A stretch of 64,000 nt of DNA, from positions 334 to 64,333 of the forward strand of contig NZ_BAABAU010000005.1 of NCBI RefSeq assembly GCF_039537585.1. Direction: 5' to 3'. Below, piece by piece: positions 35,349 through 43,005 of this stretch (position 1 is its first letter; each line of letters opens with the position of its first letter). This DNA is from Frondihabitans peucedani (GTDB lineage: Bacteria > Actinomycetota > Actinomycetes > Actinomycetales > Microbacteriaceae). The notes beneath the pieces are model-generated. The model was not told the origin of the DNA. It saw only the letters and a list, made by a program, of their open reading frames with translations, and did not search any database. A program made the translations under genes and the position numbers.

Positions 35349-36172
35349 GCCGGCAGCGACGGCCGCGACGGCTGCTCCGGCAGCTTCGGCCGCCCCGGCT
35401 GCGCCGGCAGCACCGCCCGCGAGCAGCGCGTCACGTACGGCATCGGCACGGTGGGGCGGCCGGCCGTCTCGGGGTGCGTGCGGAGCAGCTCGCGCACCTC
35501 GCCGAGGAGCGACTCGCGGTCGGCCGGTGACAGGGTGATGACGTAGCTCCGCGACGCGACCATGGCCTCGACGGTGTCGGGCGTCATGTCGACGGTCCAG
35601 CGGAAGTCGCGGCGTTCGATCGGCTCGAAGGGCGGTCCGACCCGTGGCGACTCCGACTCGAGGTCGCTCTCGCTGCCGGTGCTCGCTGCGGTCATGATCC
35701 TCTCGAGCTCGTCGACCCAGCCGGCCCCGCGCTCGCGGATGTTCCAGAGGAGTCCCAGGACGCCGCCCGGCCGCAGCACCCGAGCCACCTCCGGCACCGC
35801 GCGCTCGGGATCGACCCAGTGCCAGGCCTGCGCGACGAGCACCGCGTCGATGCTCTCGCCGTCGATCGGCAGGCGCTCCGCGGAGCCCGGCAGGACCTGC
35901 GCCCCCGGCACCGCCCGGATGAGCTGCTCGCGCATCCCGGCGGACGGCTCGACCGCCGTGACCCGGGGGACGTCCTCGACGAGGAGTCTCGTGAGCTTGC
36001 CGGTCCCGGCACCGAGGTCGAGGACATCCTGCGCCCCCTCCGGCAGGAGCCAGGCGACCGCCTCGCGGGGGTAGCTCGGGCGACCGCGCTCGTAGAGGTC
36101 GGCGGCCGAGCCGAAGGAGGTGGCCTGCTGTTCGAGGCGCTGGTCTGGTTCGAAGGCGTCGCTGTCGGTCAT
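35345..36172 (-). CDS. class I SAM-dependent methyltransferase
   Basis: A 275-residue methyltransferase of the UbiE/Methyltransf_11 type. The SAM-binding loop is VLDLGAGTGKLTRLL, motif II is VTAVEPSAGM, and AQAWHWVDPERAVPEVARVLRPGG is the post-core signature of proteins acting on small molecules. The ATG has GAGGAG upstream and begins 16 bases after the kynureninase stop, so they are co-transcribed. Its substrate is unknown; the operon context suggests a tryptophan-derived aromatic compound, which is inference. Confidence 0.88.
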   Translation of the reverse strand: MTDSDAFEPDQRLEQQATSFGSAADLYERGRPSYPREAVAWLLPEGAQDVLDLGAGTGKLTRLLVEDVPRVTAVEPSAGMREQLIRAVPGAQVLPGSAERLPIDGESIDAVLVAQAWHWVDPERAVPEVARVLRPGGVLGLLWNIRERGAGWVDELERIMTAASTGSESDLESESPRVGPPFEPIERRDFRWTVDMTPDTVEAMVASRSYVITLSPADRESLLGEVRELLRTHPETAGRPTVPMPYVTRCSRAVLPAQPGRPKLPEQPSRPSLPA

Positions 36173-36188
36173 CGTGCGGTCTCCTCGG

Positions 36189-37469
36189 TCATGCGTCCAC
36201 CCTGTCACGGAGAGCCTCCGCGATGGCCTCGACGCCGAGCTCCACCTCGGCGAAGGTCGTGCTGAGAGGCGAGAGACCGAGGCGGAGGGCGTCGGGGTTT
36301 CGGAAGTCCGGCACCACCCCGGCCGACCAGAGGCGGGGCAGGATCTCCCGGAACGCGGGGTGGGCGAGGGTGAGGTGGCTCCCGCGGATCCTGCGCTCGC
36401 GGGGGGTCGCCGTCGTCACCCCGAGGGGCGCGAGACGCTCGTCGGCCAGGGCGAAGGCGTAGTCGGTCAGCTCGAGCGACTTCGCGCGGATGCGGTCGAG
36501 GCCTGCCTCCTCGATCAGGTCGAGCATGTCGATGAGGGCGAGCATGCCGACGATCGGGGGAGTGCCGCTCAGGAAGCGCCGGATGCTCGGGGCCGGGACG
36601 TACGCCGGCGCCATCGCGAAGACGTCGGCGGCGCCCATCCACCCCTGGATCGGCTGCTCGAGCGCGTCGTGCAGGTCGCGCCGCGCGTAGAGGAACGCCG
36701 GTGCGCCCGGCCCGCCGTTCAAGAACTTGTAGGTGCAGCCGACCGCGATGTCGGCCCCGGCGTCGTCGAGCGACATCGGCACGACTCCGGCCGAGTGGCA
36801 CAGGTCGAAGACGACCCGGGCTCCCGCCTCGTGGGTCAGGCGGGTCAGCTCGGGGAGGTCTGCGATGAAGCCCGACCGGTACGAGACGTGGTTGATCACG
36901 ACGACCGCGGTGTCGGGGGAGAGCGCCTCAGCGAGCAGCTCCGGCGTCACGCCGAGGGTCTTGTCGACGGCGATCCAGCGGACGGTCGCGCCGCGCTCGC
37001 GGGCGATGCCGTCGATGACGAATCGATCGGTCGGGAATTGGTCGTCGTCGAGCAGGATCTCGCGGCGGCCCTCGCGGAGTCCGAGCTCGAGCGCCGCCCG
37101 GATCGCCTTGTACAGCAGCACGGTCGTCGAGTCGCCGACGACGGTCTGACCGGGAGCGGCACCCAGGCTCAGCGAGCCGATGCGGTCGCCGATCTCGGTG
37201 GGGAGGTCCATCCAGCGCTCGTCCCACGAGCGGATCAGCCGGGTGCCCCACTCGTGCGCGACGAAGTCGGCGAAGCGGTCGGCGGTGGCCTTGAGCGGCC
37301 TCCCGAGCGAGTTGCCGTCGAGGTAGGCGACGACGCCCTCGGCCGGCACGAAGCGGTCGACGAACGGGGCGAGCGGGTCGGCGGCGTCGAGGAGCGCAGG
37401 ATCGAGGGGCGCAGGGTCGTGGCCTGCAGGATCGAGGAACGCAGGATCGGCATTCGGGCTGGTGGTCAT
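36189..37469 (-). CDS. kynU: kynureninase
   Basis: A PLP enzyme splitting kynurenine to anthranilate and alanine. The PLP lysine is in VGCTYKFLNGGPGAPAFLY; FDLCHSAG holds the cofactor-contacting Asp and His; GNSLGRP near residue 54 is also typical. It has 426 residues. The first 35 residues are an odd Asp-Pro-Ala repeat coded by iterated GATCCTGC-like units, not part of the usual fold. The ATG overlaps the amidohydrolase stop by four bases. No tryptophan dioxygenase or formamidase of a known type is in the window. Confidence 0.93.
   Translation of the reverse strand: MTTSPNADPAFLDPAGHDPAPLDPALLDAADPLAPFVDRFVPAEGVVAYLDGNSLGRPLKATADRFADFVAHEWGTRLIRSWDERWMDLPTEIGDRIGSLSLGAAPGQTVVGDSTTVLLYKAIRAALELGLREGRREILLDDDQFPTDRFVIDGIARERGATVRWIAVDKTLGVTPELLAEALSPDTAVVVINHVSYRSGFIADLPELTRLTHEAGARVVFDLCHSAGVVPMSLDDAGADIAVGCTYKFLNGGPGAPAFLYARRDLHDALEQPIQGWMGAADVFAMAPAYVPAPSIRRFLSGTPPIVGMLALIDMLDLIEEAGLDRIRAKSLELTDYAFALADERLAPLGVTTATPRERRIRGSHLTLAHPAFREILPRLWSAGVVPDFRNPDALRLGLSPLSTTFAEVELGVEAIAEALRDRVDA
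37394..37450 (-). repeat. 15-bp tandem iteration in the kynU 5' end
   Basis: On the coding strand four steps of about 15 bases begin GATCCTGC, GATCCTGC, GACCCTGC and GATCCTGC, spaced by CTC-type triplets, and encode D-P-A repeats. This is the densest cluster of the dispersed octamer in the window. Confidence 0.75.
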
Positions 37470-38518
37470 TCGGCGCTCCTCGCGAGCTCGGGAAGGGTCG
37501 TCACGCGGGCCGCGGCCAGCTCGGCGACGGTGGTGGGGCGCTCGGCGATCAGCGAGACGAGCCGCGTGTCGAAGGTCGGCTCGCCGCTGCCGGGCGTGAG
37601 GGCGTGCAGGATCGCGTCGGTCCCGAGACCGGCCTCCGCGAGGGCGGCGAGCTCGCGTCCGTTCAGCCCGACGGGCAGGTCGCCGTTGCCGAGGTCGGTC
37701 CCGTAGAGCACGTGGCCGCCGCGCGCGTGGAAGCGCGCGAGGTTGTCGACGGCGGTCGGGTACGCGGAGGCGGCCGCGCTCGCGGAGCTGCCTCCGGTGC
37801 CGGCGCCGTCGCGATCGTGGATGGCGAGGGTCGAGATCCAGGTCATGCGGCCGGCCAGGTCGTCGAGGAGGTCGTCGTCGAGCCGCTCCGAGAAGGGGGT
37901 GTGGGCGAGCGCGTCGACTCCGGCGCGGGCGGCGCGACGGGTCTGGCCGACGCCCTGCGCGTGCGCGACGACGGGCAGTCCGAGGTCGTGCGCCTCGCGG
38001 ACCACGGCGGCGAGCAGGTCGTCGTCCCAGACCGGACCGGCGTCGGTGTTGAGGGTGATCTTCGCGACGGTGGCGCCGCGATCCTGCAGGCTCTGGAGCA
38101 CCTCGCGGGCCTGCGCGGCGTCGGCGGCCTCGAGGGCTGCGGCCGGGGGAGCCCACGCGGATCGGCTCGGGTAGCCGCCCGGCGCGCAGAGGAGGCCGCC
38201 CGAGGTGGAGACCTCCGGCCAGTCGCTGTCGGCAGCCGCGCCACGGGCGGGCCAGGTCGTCGCGAGGGCGGGGTCCCAGCCGAGGTCGACGACGCGGGCG
38301 ATCCCGCCGCCGACGAGGGCCCCGACGTCGATCAGGCCGAGGTGCACGTGCGAGTCGGTGAGCGGGGCGAGGACGGTCGCGCCGACGTGGCCGTCGACGT
38401 CCGCTTCCACCGAGGTGCCTTCGGCAGGGCCGGCATACGAGAGCCGGCCCGCTTCGATGCGCAGGATGCTCCTGCCGCGCCAGCCGCCGAACCAGGCGTC
38501 GTCGCAGGTGAAAAGCAT
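37466..38518 (-). CDS. amidohydrolase-family protein
   Basis: A 350-residue metal-dependent hydrolase of the amidohydrolase superfamily. LTDSHVHLGLIDVG is the first metal motif; LPVVAHAQGVG and ALAHTPFSERL supply later histidines; YGTDLGNGDLPVGLNGREL has the catalytic Asp. It is co-translated with kynureninase (ATGA overlap), which raises the possibility that it removes the formyl group of N-formylkynurenine or acts on a related amide; that is inference. GGGGG upstream serves as ribosome site for the ATG chosen. An upstream in-frame ATG would add an unlikely sequence. Confidence 0.85.
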   Translation of the reverse strand: MLFTCDDAWFGGWRGRSILRIEAGRLSYAGPAEGTSVEADVDGHVGATVLAPLTDSHVHLGLIDVGALVGGGIARVVDLGWDPALATTWPARGAAADSDWPEVSTSGGLLCAPGGYPSRSAWAPPAAALEAADAAQAREVLQSLQDRGATVAKITLNTDAGPVWDDDLLAAVVREAHDLGLPVVAHAQGVGQTRRAARAGVDALAHTPFSERLDDDLLDDLAGRMTWISTLAIHDRDGAGTGGSSASAAASAYPTAVDNLARFHARGGHVLYGTDLGNGDLPVGLNGRELAALAEAGLGTDAILHALTPGSGEPTFDTRLVSLIAERPTTVAELAAARVTTLPELARSAE

Positions 38519-38566
38519 TCCCCCATCCTGCCAGCCGGTCGCTGCGGCTTCACCGCCGTCGCCCGT

Positions 38567-38632
38567 ACCGCGTCTCGTCATACGCACGGCGTCCCGGCAC
38601 GACGAGACGCGCTGCGTATCACGAGACGCGGT
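38567..38632. promoter_or_regulatory. 20-bp inverted repeat between divergent genes
   Basis: ACCGCGTCTCGTCATACGCA (38567-38586) and its near-complement at 38613-38632 differ at one position. A third half-site (ACGAGACGCG) lies in the loop. It occupies most of the gap between the amidohydrolase operon and the rightward acetyltransferase, and may bind a regulator of both. Confidence 0.5.
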
Positions 38633-38637
38633 GCGGC

Positions 38638-38643
38638 TACCCT
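38638..38643 (+). promoter_or_regulatory. -10 box (TACCCT), leaderless start
   Basis: TACCCT ends six bases before the ATG of the acetyltransferase. It directly follows the inverted repeat, so a bound regulator would cover it. Confidence 0.5.
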
Positions 38644-38649
38644 CGGGGC

Positions 38650-39165
38650 ATGCTGATCCGACCCGCGACCGAGGCCGACTGGCCGGCCATCTGGCCGTTC
38701 TACCGCAGGATCGCGGAGGCGGGCGAGACGTACTCGCTGCCCACCGGGCAGAGCGAGGCCGAGGCCGTCTCGGAGTGGTTCGTTCCCGGGCACGCCGTCG
38801 TCGTCGCAGTGGGCGACGACGGCGCGATCCTGGGGTCGGCGCACTACGGGCCCAATCGCCCGGCGCGCGGCTCGCACGTGGCGACGGCGAGCTTCATGGT
38901 CGCGCCCGAGGCCGCGGGGCAGGGCGTCGGACGGGCGCTCGGCGAGCACGTCGTCGCCGCGGCGGCCGAAGCCGGGTTCCGCAGCATCCAGTTCAACGCC
39001 GTGGTCGAGACGAACGCGGCGGCGGTCCGGCTCTGGACGTCGCTCGGGTTCGACATCGTCGGCACCGTGCCCGAGGCGTTCGACCACCCGACGCTCGGTC
39101 TCGTCGGCCTGCACGTCATGTACCGCAGGCTCGGGCACAGCCGCCGACTCGGGCGGACCGACTAG
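38650..39165 (+). CDS. GNAT acetyltransferase
   Basis: A 171-residue GNAT enzyme. LIRPATEADWPAIWPFYRRI opens the domain; FMVAPEAAGQGVGRALGEHVV contains the acetyl-CoA loop; FNAVVETNAAAVRLWTSLGFDIVGTVPEAF is the usual closing part, with the E-x-N-x-x-A motif. It resembles amino-acid or phosphinothricin-type acetyltransferases, but the substrate is open. It has its own leaderless promoter, and its last four bases overlap the convergent arabinofuranosidase gene. Confidence 0.9.
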   Translation: MLIRPATEADWPAIWPFYRRIAEAGETYSLPTGQSEAEAVSEWFVPGHAVVVAVGDDGAILGSAHYGPNRPARGSHVATASFMVAPEAAGQGVGRALGEHVVAAAAEAGFRSIQFNAVVETNAAAVRLWTSLGFDIVGTVPEAFDHPTLGLVGLHVMYRRLGHSRRLGRTD

Positions 39166-40697
39166 CCCCTCGTCACCTCGAGCTCGACGACCGCCCACGA
39201 CAGCGCCGGCAGGCTGAGCGTCGCCGACGAGCCGTCGACCGTGACGCCCTCGAGCGGGACGAGGCCGACCGCATCCTGCGCCTCGAGGGTGTTGGCGGTG
39301 TGGCGCGACCCGCCCTCCGGCACCTCGAGCAGCTCGGCGCGGACGACCTGGGCACCCGCGAAGCCCCGCAGCGCGACGTCGACCGAGGCCGCCTCCTCGA
39401 GCCCGCGGTTGGCGAGGAACAGGGCGACGCGGCCGGTGGCCTCGTCGTAGGTCGCCGAGACGTCGACGAGGTCGGCATCGCCGAACTGCGCCGTCTCGAC
39501 CCGGTCGGAGGTGACGGAGGCACGCAGGATCTGCCCCTTCGCCAGCGCCGCCATCCGGGCGAAGGGCCAGAAGATGGTCTGCTTCCAGGCGGGGCCGTTC
39601 TCCTCCGAGCGGATCGGCGCGATCACGTTGACGAGCTGTGCCTGGTTGGCGATCGAGACCCGGTCGCCGTGGCGGAGGAGCGAGTTGAGGAGCGTGCCGA
39701 CGACGACCGCGTCGGTGACGTTGTAGGCGTCCTCGATGAGGCGCGGGTGCTCACGCCATCCTGCCGAGACCTTGTGCGGCTGGTCGTCGGTGTCGAGTCC
39801 GCGCTGGTACCAGACGTTCCACTCGTCGAACGAGAGGTTGATGTGCTTCTTCGCCTTGCGCTTCGCGCGGACGGCGTCGCAGGTGGCGACGACCGACTCG
39901 ATGAAGTAGTCCATGTCGACGGCGCTCGCGAGGAACGAGGCCGCGTCGCCGTCGTGCTCCTGGTAGTAGGCGTGCATCGACATGTAGTCGACCTCGTCGT
40001 AGGCGTGCGAGAGCACCGTGTGCTCCCACGAGCCGAACGTCGGCATGCCGGAGTTCGACGAGCCGACGGCGACGAGCTCGATGGTCGGGTCGACGAAGCG
40101 CATGGCCTTGCCGGCCTCCTGCGCGAGGCGGCCGTACTCGTCGGCGGTCTTGTGGCCGATCTGCCAGGGCCCGTCGAGCTCGTTGCCGAGGCACCAGAGC
40201 TTGATGTCGAACGGCTCCTTCGCGCCGTTGGCGATGCGCCGGTCGGAGAGGGCGGTGCCGCCGGGGTGGTTCGCGTACTCGACGAGCTCGCGGGCCGCGT
40301 CGACGCCTCGGGTGCCGAGGTTGATGGCCTCCATGATCTCGGTGCCGGCCTCCTTCGACCACTCCGCGAACTCGTGCAGGCCGAAGGCGTTGGTCTCGAC
40401 GGTGTGCCAGGCGCCGTCGAGACGGCGAGGGCGGTCCTCGACCGGGCCGACGCCGTCCTCCCAGTTGTAGCCCGAGACGAAGTTGCCGCCGGGGTAGCGG
40501 ATGACGGTGGCGCCGAGCTCCTTGACGAGCTTCAGGACGTCCTGGCGGAAGCCGCGCTCGTCGGCCTCCGGGTGCCCGGGCTCGTAGATGCCGGTGTAGA
40601 CACACCGGCCCATGTGCTCGACGAACGATCCGAAGAGTCTGCGCGGCACCTCCCCGATGGTGAAGTCGCGGTCGAGGACGATGGTTGCGCGGGACAT
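39162..40697 (-). CDS. abfA: GH51 alpha-L-arabinofuranosidase
   Basis: Releases terminal arabinofuranose from arabinan or arabinoxylan fragments. It has 511 residues, with a catalytic barrel followed by a C-terminal beta domain. The acid/base glutamate is in WCLGNELDGPWQ and the nucleophile glutamate in LSFDEWNVWY, both GH51 signatures. IRYPGGNFVSGYNWEDG and GLFGSFVEH-like start (RLFGSFVEHMGRCVYTGIYE) agree. No signal peptide is present, so it acts inside the cell on imported oligosaccharides, which fits a partnership with an ABC importer. A TATAAT promoter with a LacI-type operator precedes it. Confidence 0.95.
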   Translation of the reverse strand: MSRATIVLDRDFTIGEVPRRLFGSFVEHMGRCVYTGIYEPGHPEADERGFRQDVLKLVKELGATVIRYPGGNFVSGYNWEDGVGPVEDRPRRLDGAWHTVETNAFGLHEFAEWSKEAGTEIMEAINLGTRGVDAARELVEYANHPGGTALSDRRIANGAKEPFDIKLWCLGNELDGPWQIGHKTADEYGRLAQEAGKAMRFVDPTIELVAVGSSNSGMPTFGSWEHTVLSHAYDEVDYMSMHAYYQEHDGDAASFLASAVDMDYFIESVVATCDAVRAKRKAKKHINLSFDEWNVWYQRGLDTDDQPHKVSAGWREHPRLIEDAYNVTDAVVVGTLLNSLLRHGDRVSIANQAQLVNVIAPIRSEENGPAWKQTIFWPFARMAALAKGQILRASVTSDRVETAQFGDADLVDVSATYDEATGRVALFLANRGLEEAASVDVALRGFAGAQVVRAELLEVPEGGSRHTANTLEAQDAVGLVPLEGVTVDGSSATLSLPALSWAVVELEVTRG

Positions 40698-40726
40698 GGA
40701 TCTCCAGTGATCGGTGTGTGACGACG

Positions 40727-40750
40727 CCCCATTATATCGTTGTAATGGGG
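40727..40750 (-). promoter_or_regulatory. abfA promoter with overlapping LacI-type operator
   Basis: A perfect eight-base inverted repeat (CCCCATTA/TAATGGGG) surrounds an inner LacI-type site with central CG (plus strand ATTATATCGTTGTAAT, 40731-40746). On the minus strand the same bases contain TATAAT, a consensus -10, with TTGATC 19 bases upstream. Repressor binding would cover the -10 box. The GH51 start codon is 30 bases away. The LacI-family gene nearby is the likely regulator. Confidence 0.65.
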
Positions 40751-40757
40751 CTGGTGA

Positions 40758-41000
40758 TCAAGAGGCGGACGGGGTGAGCGCAGGGGTGTCGCGCCTGCGC
40801 TGGTAGGCCGAGACGGCGAGCCACACGAGTGGGCCGACGAACGAGAACGCGATGACGGCCAGGATCCAGAGGGCCTTGACGACCGGTGTGAGGAGCGCCG
40901 ACCGCAGGATGCTGACGACGGCTGCGACCCAGAGGGCGGCGAGGCCGACCAGGACGACGAGGAGGGCGATCGAGGGGACGAGGTGAGGGAGGTTTTCCAT
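40758..41000 (-). CDS. small PLDc_N-type membrane protein
   Basis: An 80-residue protein with two membrane segments, at about 7-32 (LVPSIALLVVLVGLAALWVAAVVSIL) and 38-65 (VVKALWILAVIAFSFVGPLVWLAVSAY). The second carries the LWILAVIAFSFVGPLVWL pattern of the phospholipase-D nuclease N-terminal (PLDc_N) domain, here without any nuclease. Such free-standing copies are common in actinobacteria and have no known role. The ATG is chosen to match the usual short N-terminus. The LacI gene lies 73 bases upstream on the same strand. Confidence 0.78.
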   Translation of the reverse strand: MENLPHLVPSIALLVVLVGLAALWVAAVVSILRSALLTPVVKALWILAVIAFSFVGPLVWLAVSAYQRRRDTPALTPSAS

Positions 41001-41073
41001 GACCTCGACGCTACGGTCCGCGCGGCGCGCAGCAGTCGGTCTCGGGCACACGGCCCGTGGCACTGCGGTGCCG

Positions 41074-42081
41074 TCAGCTCTGGCGGGTGCTGGCCCTGGG
41101 GACGACCAGGTGCTCGATGACGACCGCGCGCGGCGGCAGGGATCGGTCGGCGATCCGCTCGGCGAGGAGCGACAGGGTCACCTCGGCGAACGCGCGCTTG
41201 TCGAACGAGACCGTGGTCAGCGGCGGCGACGAGAACCGGCCCGAGGCCACGTCGTCGAAGCCCGCCACCGAGAGGTCGTCGGGCACCCGGATGCCGCGGC
41301 TGGACAGGGCGCTCAGCACTCCGACGGCCATCGAGTCGGTGTAGGCGAAGACCGCATCGATCTCGACGCCGGCATCGAGGGCCCGCAGGATCGCGCGCCC
41401 CCCGTCGTCCTGCACCCACTCGTCGGCGACGAGCTCCAGCCGGGGGTCGCGCGCGATGCCGGCCGCGTCGAGGGCCTGGTGATACCCCGTGGTGCGGGCG
41501 CGGGCGGTCGCCGTGTCGAAGGTCGGACCGGGTGCGCCGATCACGGCGATCCGCTCGTGTCCGAGGCCGAGGAGGTGCTCGGTCATCTCGCGCGCGGCGG
41601 CGACGCTGTCGAGAGCGACGTGGTCGACGAGATCCTGCTCGACCTCGCCGATGACGACGACCGGTGGCAGGGTGTCGGCGCCGACGATGGCGCTCGACTC
41701 GAGGTTGACGGGGTTGAGGATCAGGCCGTCGACGAGGTGCTCGCGGCCTCGCGACAGGAGCTCGCCCTCGCGCTCCGGGCGCTTGCCGGTCTGCTCCAGC
41801 TGGACGCTCCAGCCCTTCTCGTGCGCGACCTCGATGAACTGGTCGAGCATCTCGGCGCTGTACTCCATCGAGATGTCGGGGAAGGCGAGCGCGATCGCGC
41901 CGGTGCGGCCGTTGCGGAGCCCTCTCGCGGAGAGGTTCGGGACGTACTGGAGCTCCTCGACGGCGGCCTCGACCCGTTCGCGGGTCTCCGGGCGCACGAA
42001 GACGACGCCGTTGATGACGTTGGAGACGGTCTTCGGGCTCACCCCGGCACGGGCGGCCACGTCTCGCACTGTTGCGCGCAT
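41074..42081 (-). CDS. LacI-family transcriptional regulator
   Basis: A 335-residue repressor. The N-terminal HTH and hinge read TVRDVAARAGVSPKTVSNVINGVVFVRPETRERV...LQYVPNLSARGLR. The periplasmic-binding-like effector domain ends with FDDVASGRFSSPPLTTVSFD. The adjacency to the GH51 gene and the LacI-type operator at its promoter suggest it senses an arabinoside. A TACCCT box lies nine bases before the ATG. Confidence 0.93.
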   Translation of the reverse strand: MRATVRDVAARAGVSPKTVSNVINGVVFVRPETRERVEAAVEELQYVPNLSARGLRNGRTGAIALAFPDISMEYSAEMLDQFIEVAHEKGWSVQLEQTGKRPEREGELLSRGREHLVDGLILNPVNLESSAIVGADTLPPVVVIGEVEQDLVDHVALDSVAAAREMTEHLLGLGHERIAVIGAPGPTFDTATARARTTGYHQALDAAGIARDPRLELVADEWVQDDGGRAILRALDAGVEIDAVFAYTDSMAVGVLSALSSRGIRVPDDLSVAGFDDVASGRFSSPPLTTVSFDKRAFAEVTLSLLAERIADRSLPPRAVVIEHLVVPRASTRQS

Positions 42082-42156
42082 CGTGACCCCAGGGTAGTGG
42101 TCCGGCGGACGCTCACGCGGCGATCGGCGGTCTGCCCGGAGAAAAGCGAGAGTCGT

Positions 42157-42996
42157 TCAGCTTCGCAGTGTCCGGCCGAGCCCCTCGACGAGCGCCGCGT
42201 AGTCGTCGCTCCTCGTCAGCGTCTCGACATCACCCTCATCGAGTTCGGCGCTCAGACATGCCGAGCCGGTCGCGAAGAGGGCGCTCTCGAAGGCCTCGGG
42301 GGTCCGCGCGAGGGCGATCCAGCGGCCCGACTTCGCGACGCGGGCGAGACGGGTCGCTTCGGCCGGTGACAGCGGAGCGGTCGATCGCCGGCGTCTGAGA
42401 ACGGGCCTCACGCCGGAAGCGTCGACCTCGGACGGCGACACGCGGAGGCCCACCGAGGCGGCCTTCAGGAGAGACTCCTTGCGGCACCAGAGGTGCGTGA
42501 ACAAGCTCCCTCGGACGTCCGCAGGGGAGGAGTCGAGTGCCGCCGCCTCGTCCGGCGTGCACGCCGTTTCGACCAGCGCGGCGTCGGGCGGGCCGGCCAC
42601 GCTCTCGACGTCGAGTCCCACCGAGGCGAAGGCCGCCAGGGCCAGGCCGACCCGGCCCGCCGAGTGCGTGAGGGAGGCGTCGAAGCCGGGCAGTCCTGCG
42701 ATCCTGGGACGGCCGTGGGGCTCTTCGCAGGAGGCGCAGCGGCGGTCGACGACGACCTCGGACTCCTCGACGCCGAGCAGTCGCGCCGCAGTGGCACGGA
42801 GCAGCCAGGCGCCTGTTGCGAACTCCGACCGCGCCGCTGAGACCGAGGTGCGCCGGGCACGCCCCGCCTCCTCGGGAGAGAGCCCGGGCAGGACCGTCTC
42901 CACGAACCGCTCGTCGTCAGGGGCACTCGTCCAGAGAACCGCGACGACGGAACCGCTGCGCGTCGGACCTCTCACGCCACCATCCCCTCTCGCCAC
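42157..42996 (-). CDS. 4'-phosphopantetheinyl transferase, Sfp type
   Basis: Transfers phosphopantetheine from CoA to carrier proteins of fatty-acid, polyketide or peptide synthases. It has 279 residues. The Mg-binding signature VGLDVESV and the catalytic WCRKESLLKAASVGL are present, and the N-terminal CoA-contact region has DASLTHSAGRVGLA. No polyketide or peptide synthase is in the window, so its partner is elsewhere. GTG start with GAGGTGG upstream, ten bases after the hrpA stop; the two may share a transcript. Confidence 0.9.
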   Translation of the reverse strand: MARGDGGVRGPTRSGSVVAVLWTSAPDDERFVETVLPGLSPEEAGRARRTSVSAARSEFATGAWLLRATAARLLGVEESEVVVDRRCASCEEPHGRPRIAGLPGFDASLTHSAGRVGLALAAFASVGLDVESVAGPPDAALVETACTPDEAAALDSSPADVRGSLFTHLWCRKESLLKAASVGLRVSPSEVDASGVRPVLRRRRSTAPLSPAEATRLARVAKSGRWIALARTPEAFESALFATGSACLSAELDEGDVETLTRSDDYAALVEGLGRTLRS

Positions 42997-43005
42997 GCGG
43001 CCACC

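Noticed and set aside
35345..36208. Longer start for the methyltransferase, inside kynureninase
   Set aside because: The later ATG has GAGGAG at good spacing and gives the expected N-terminus; the longer form would overlap kynU and adds unconserved residues.
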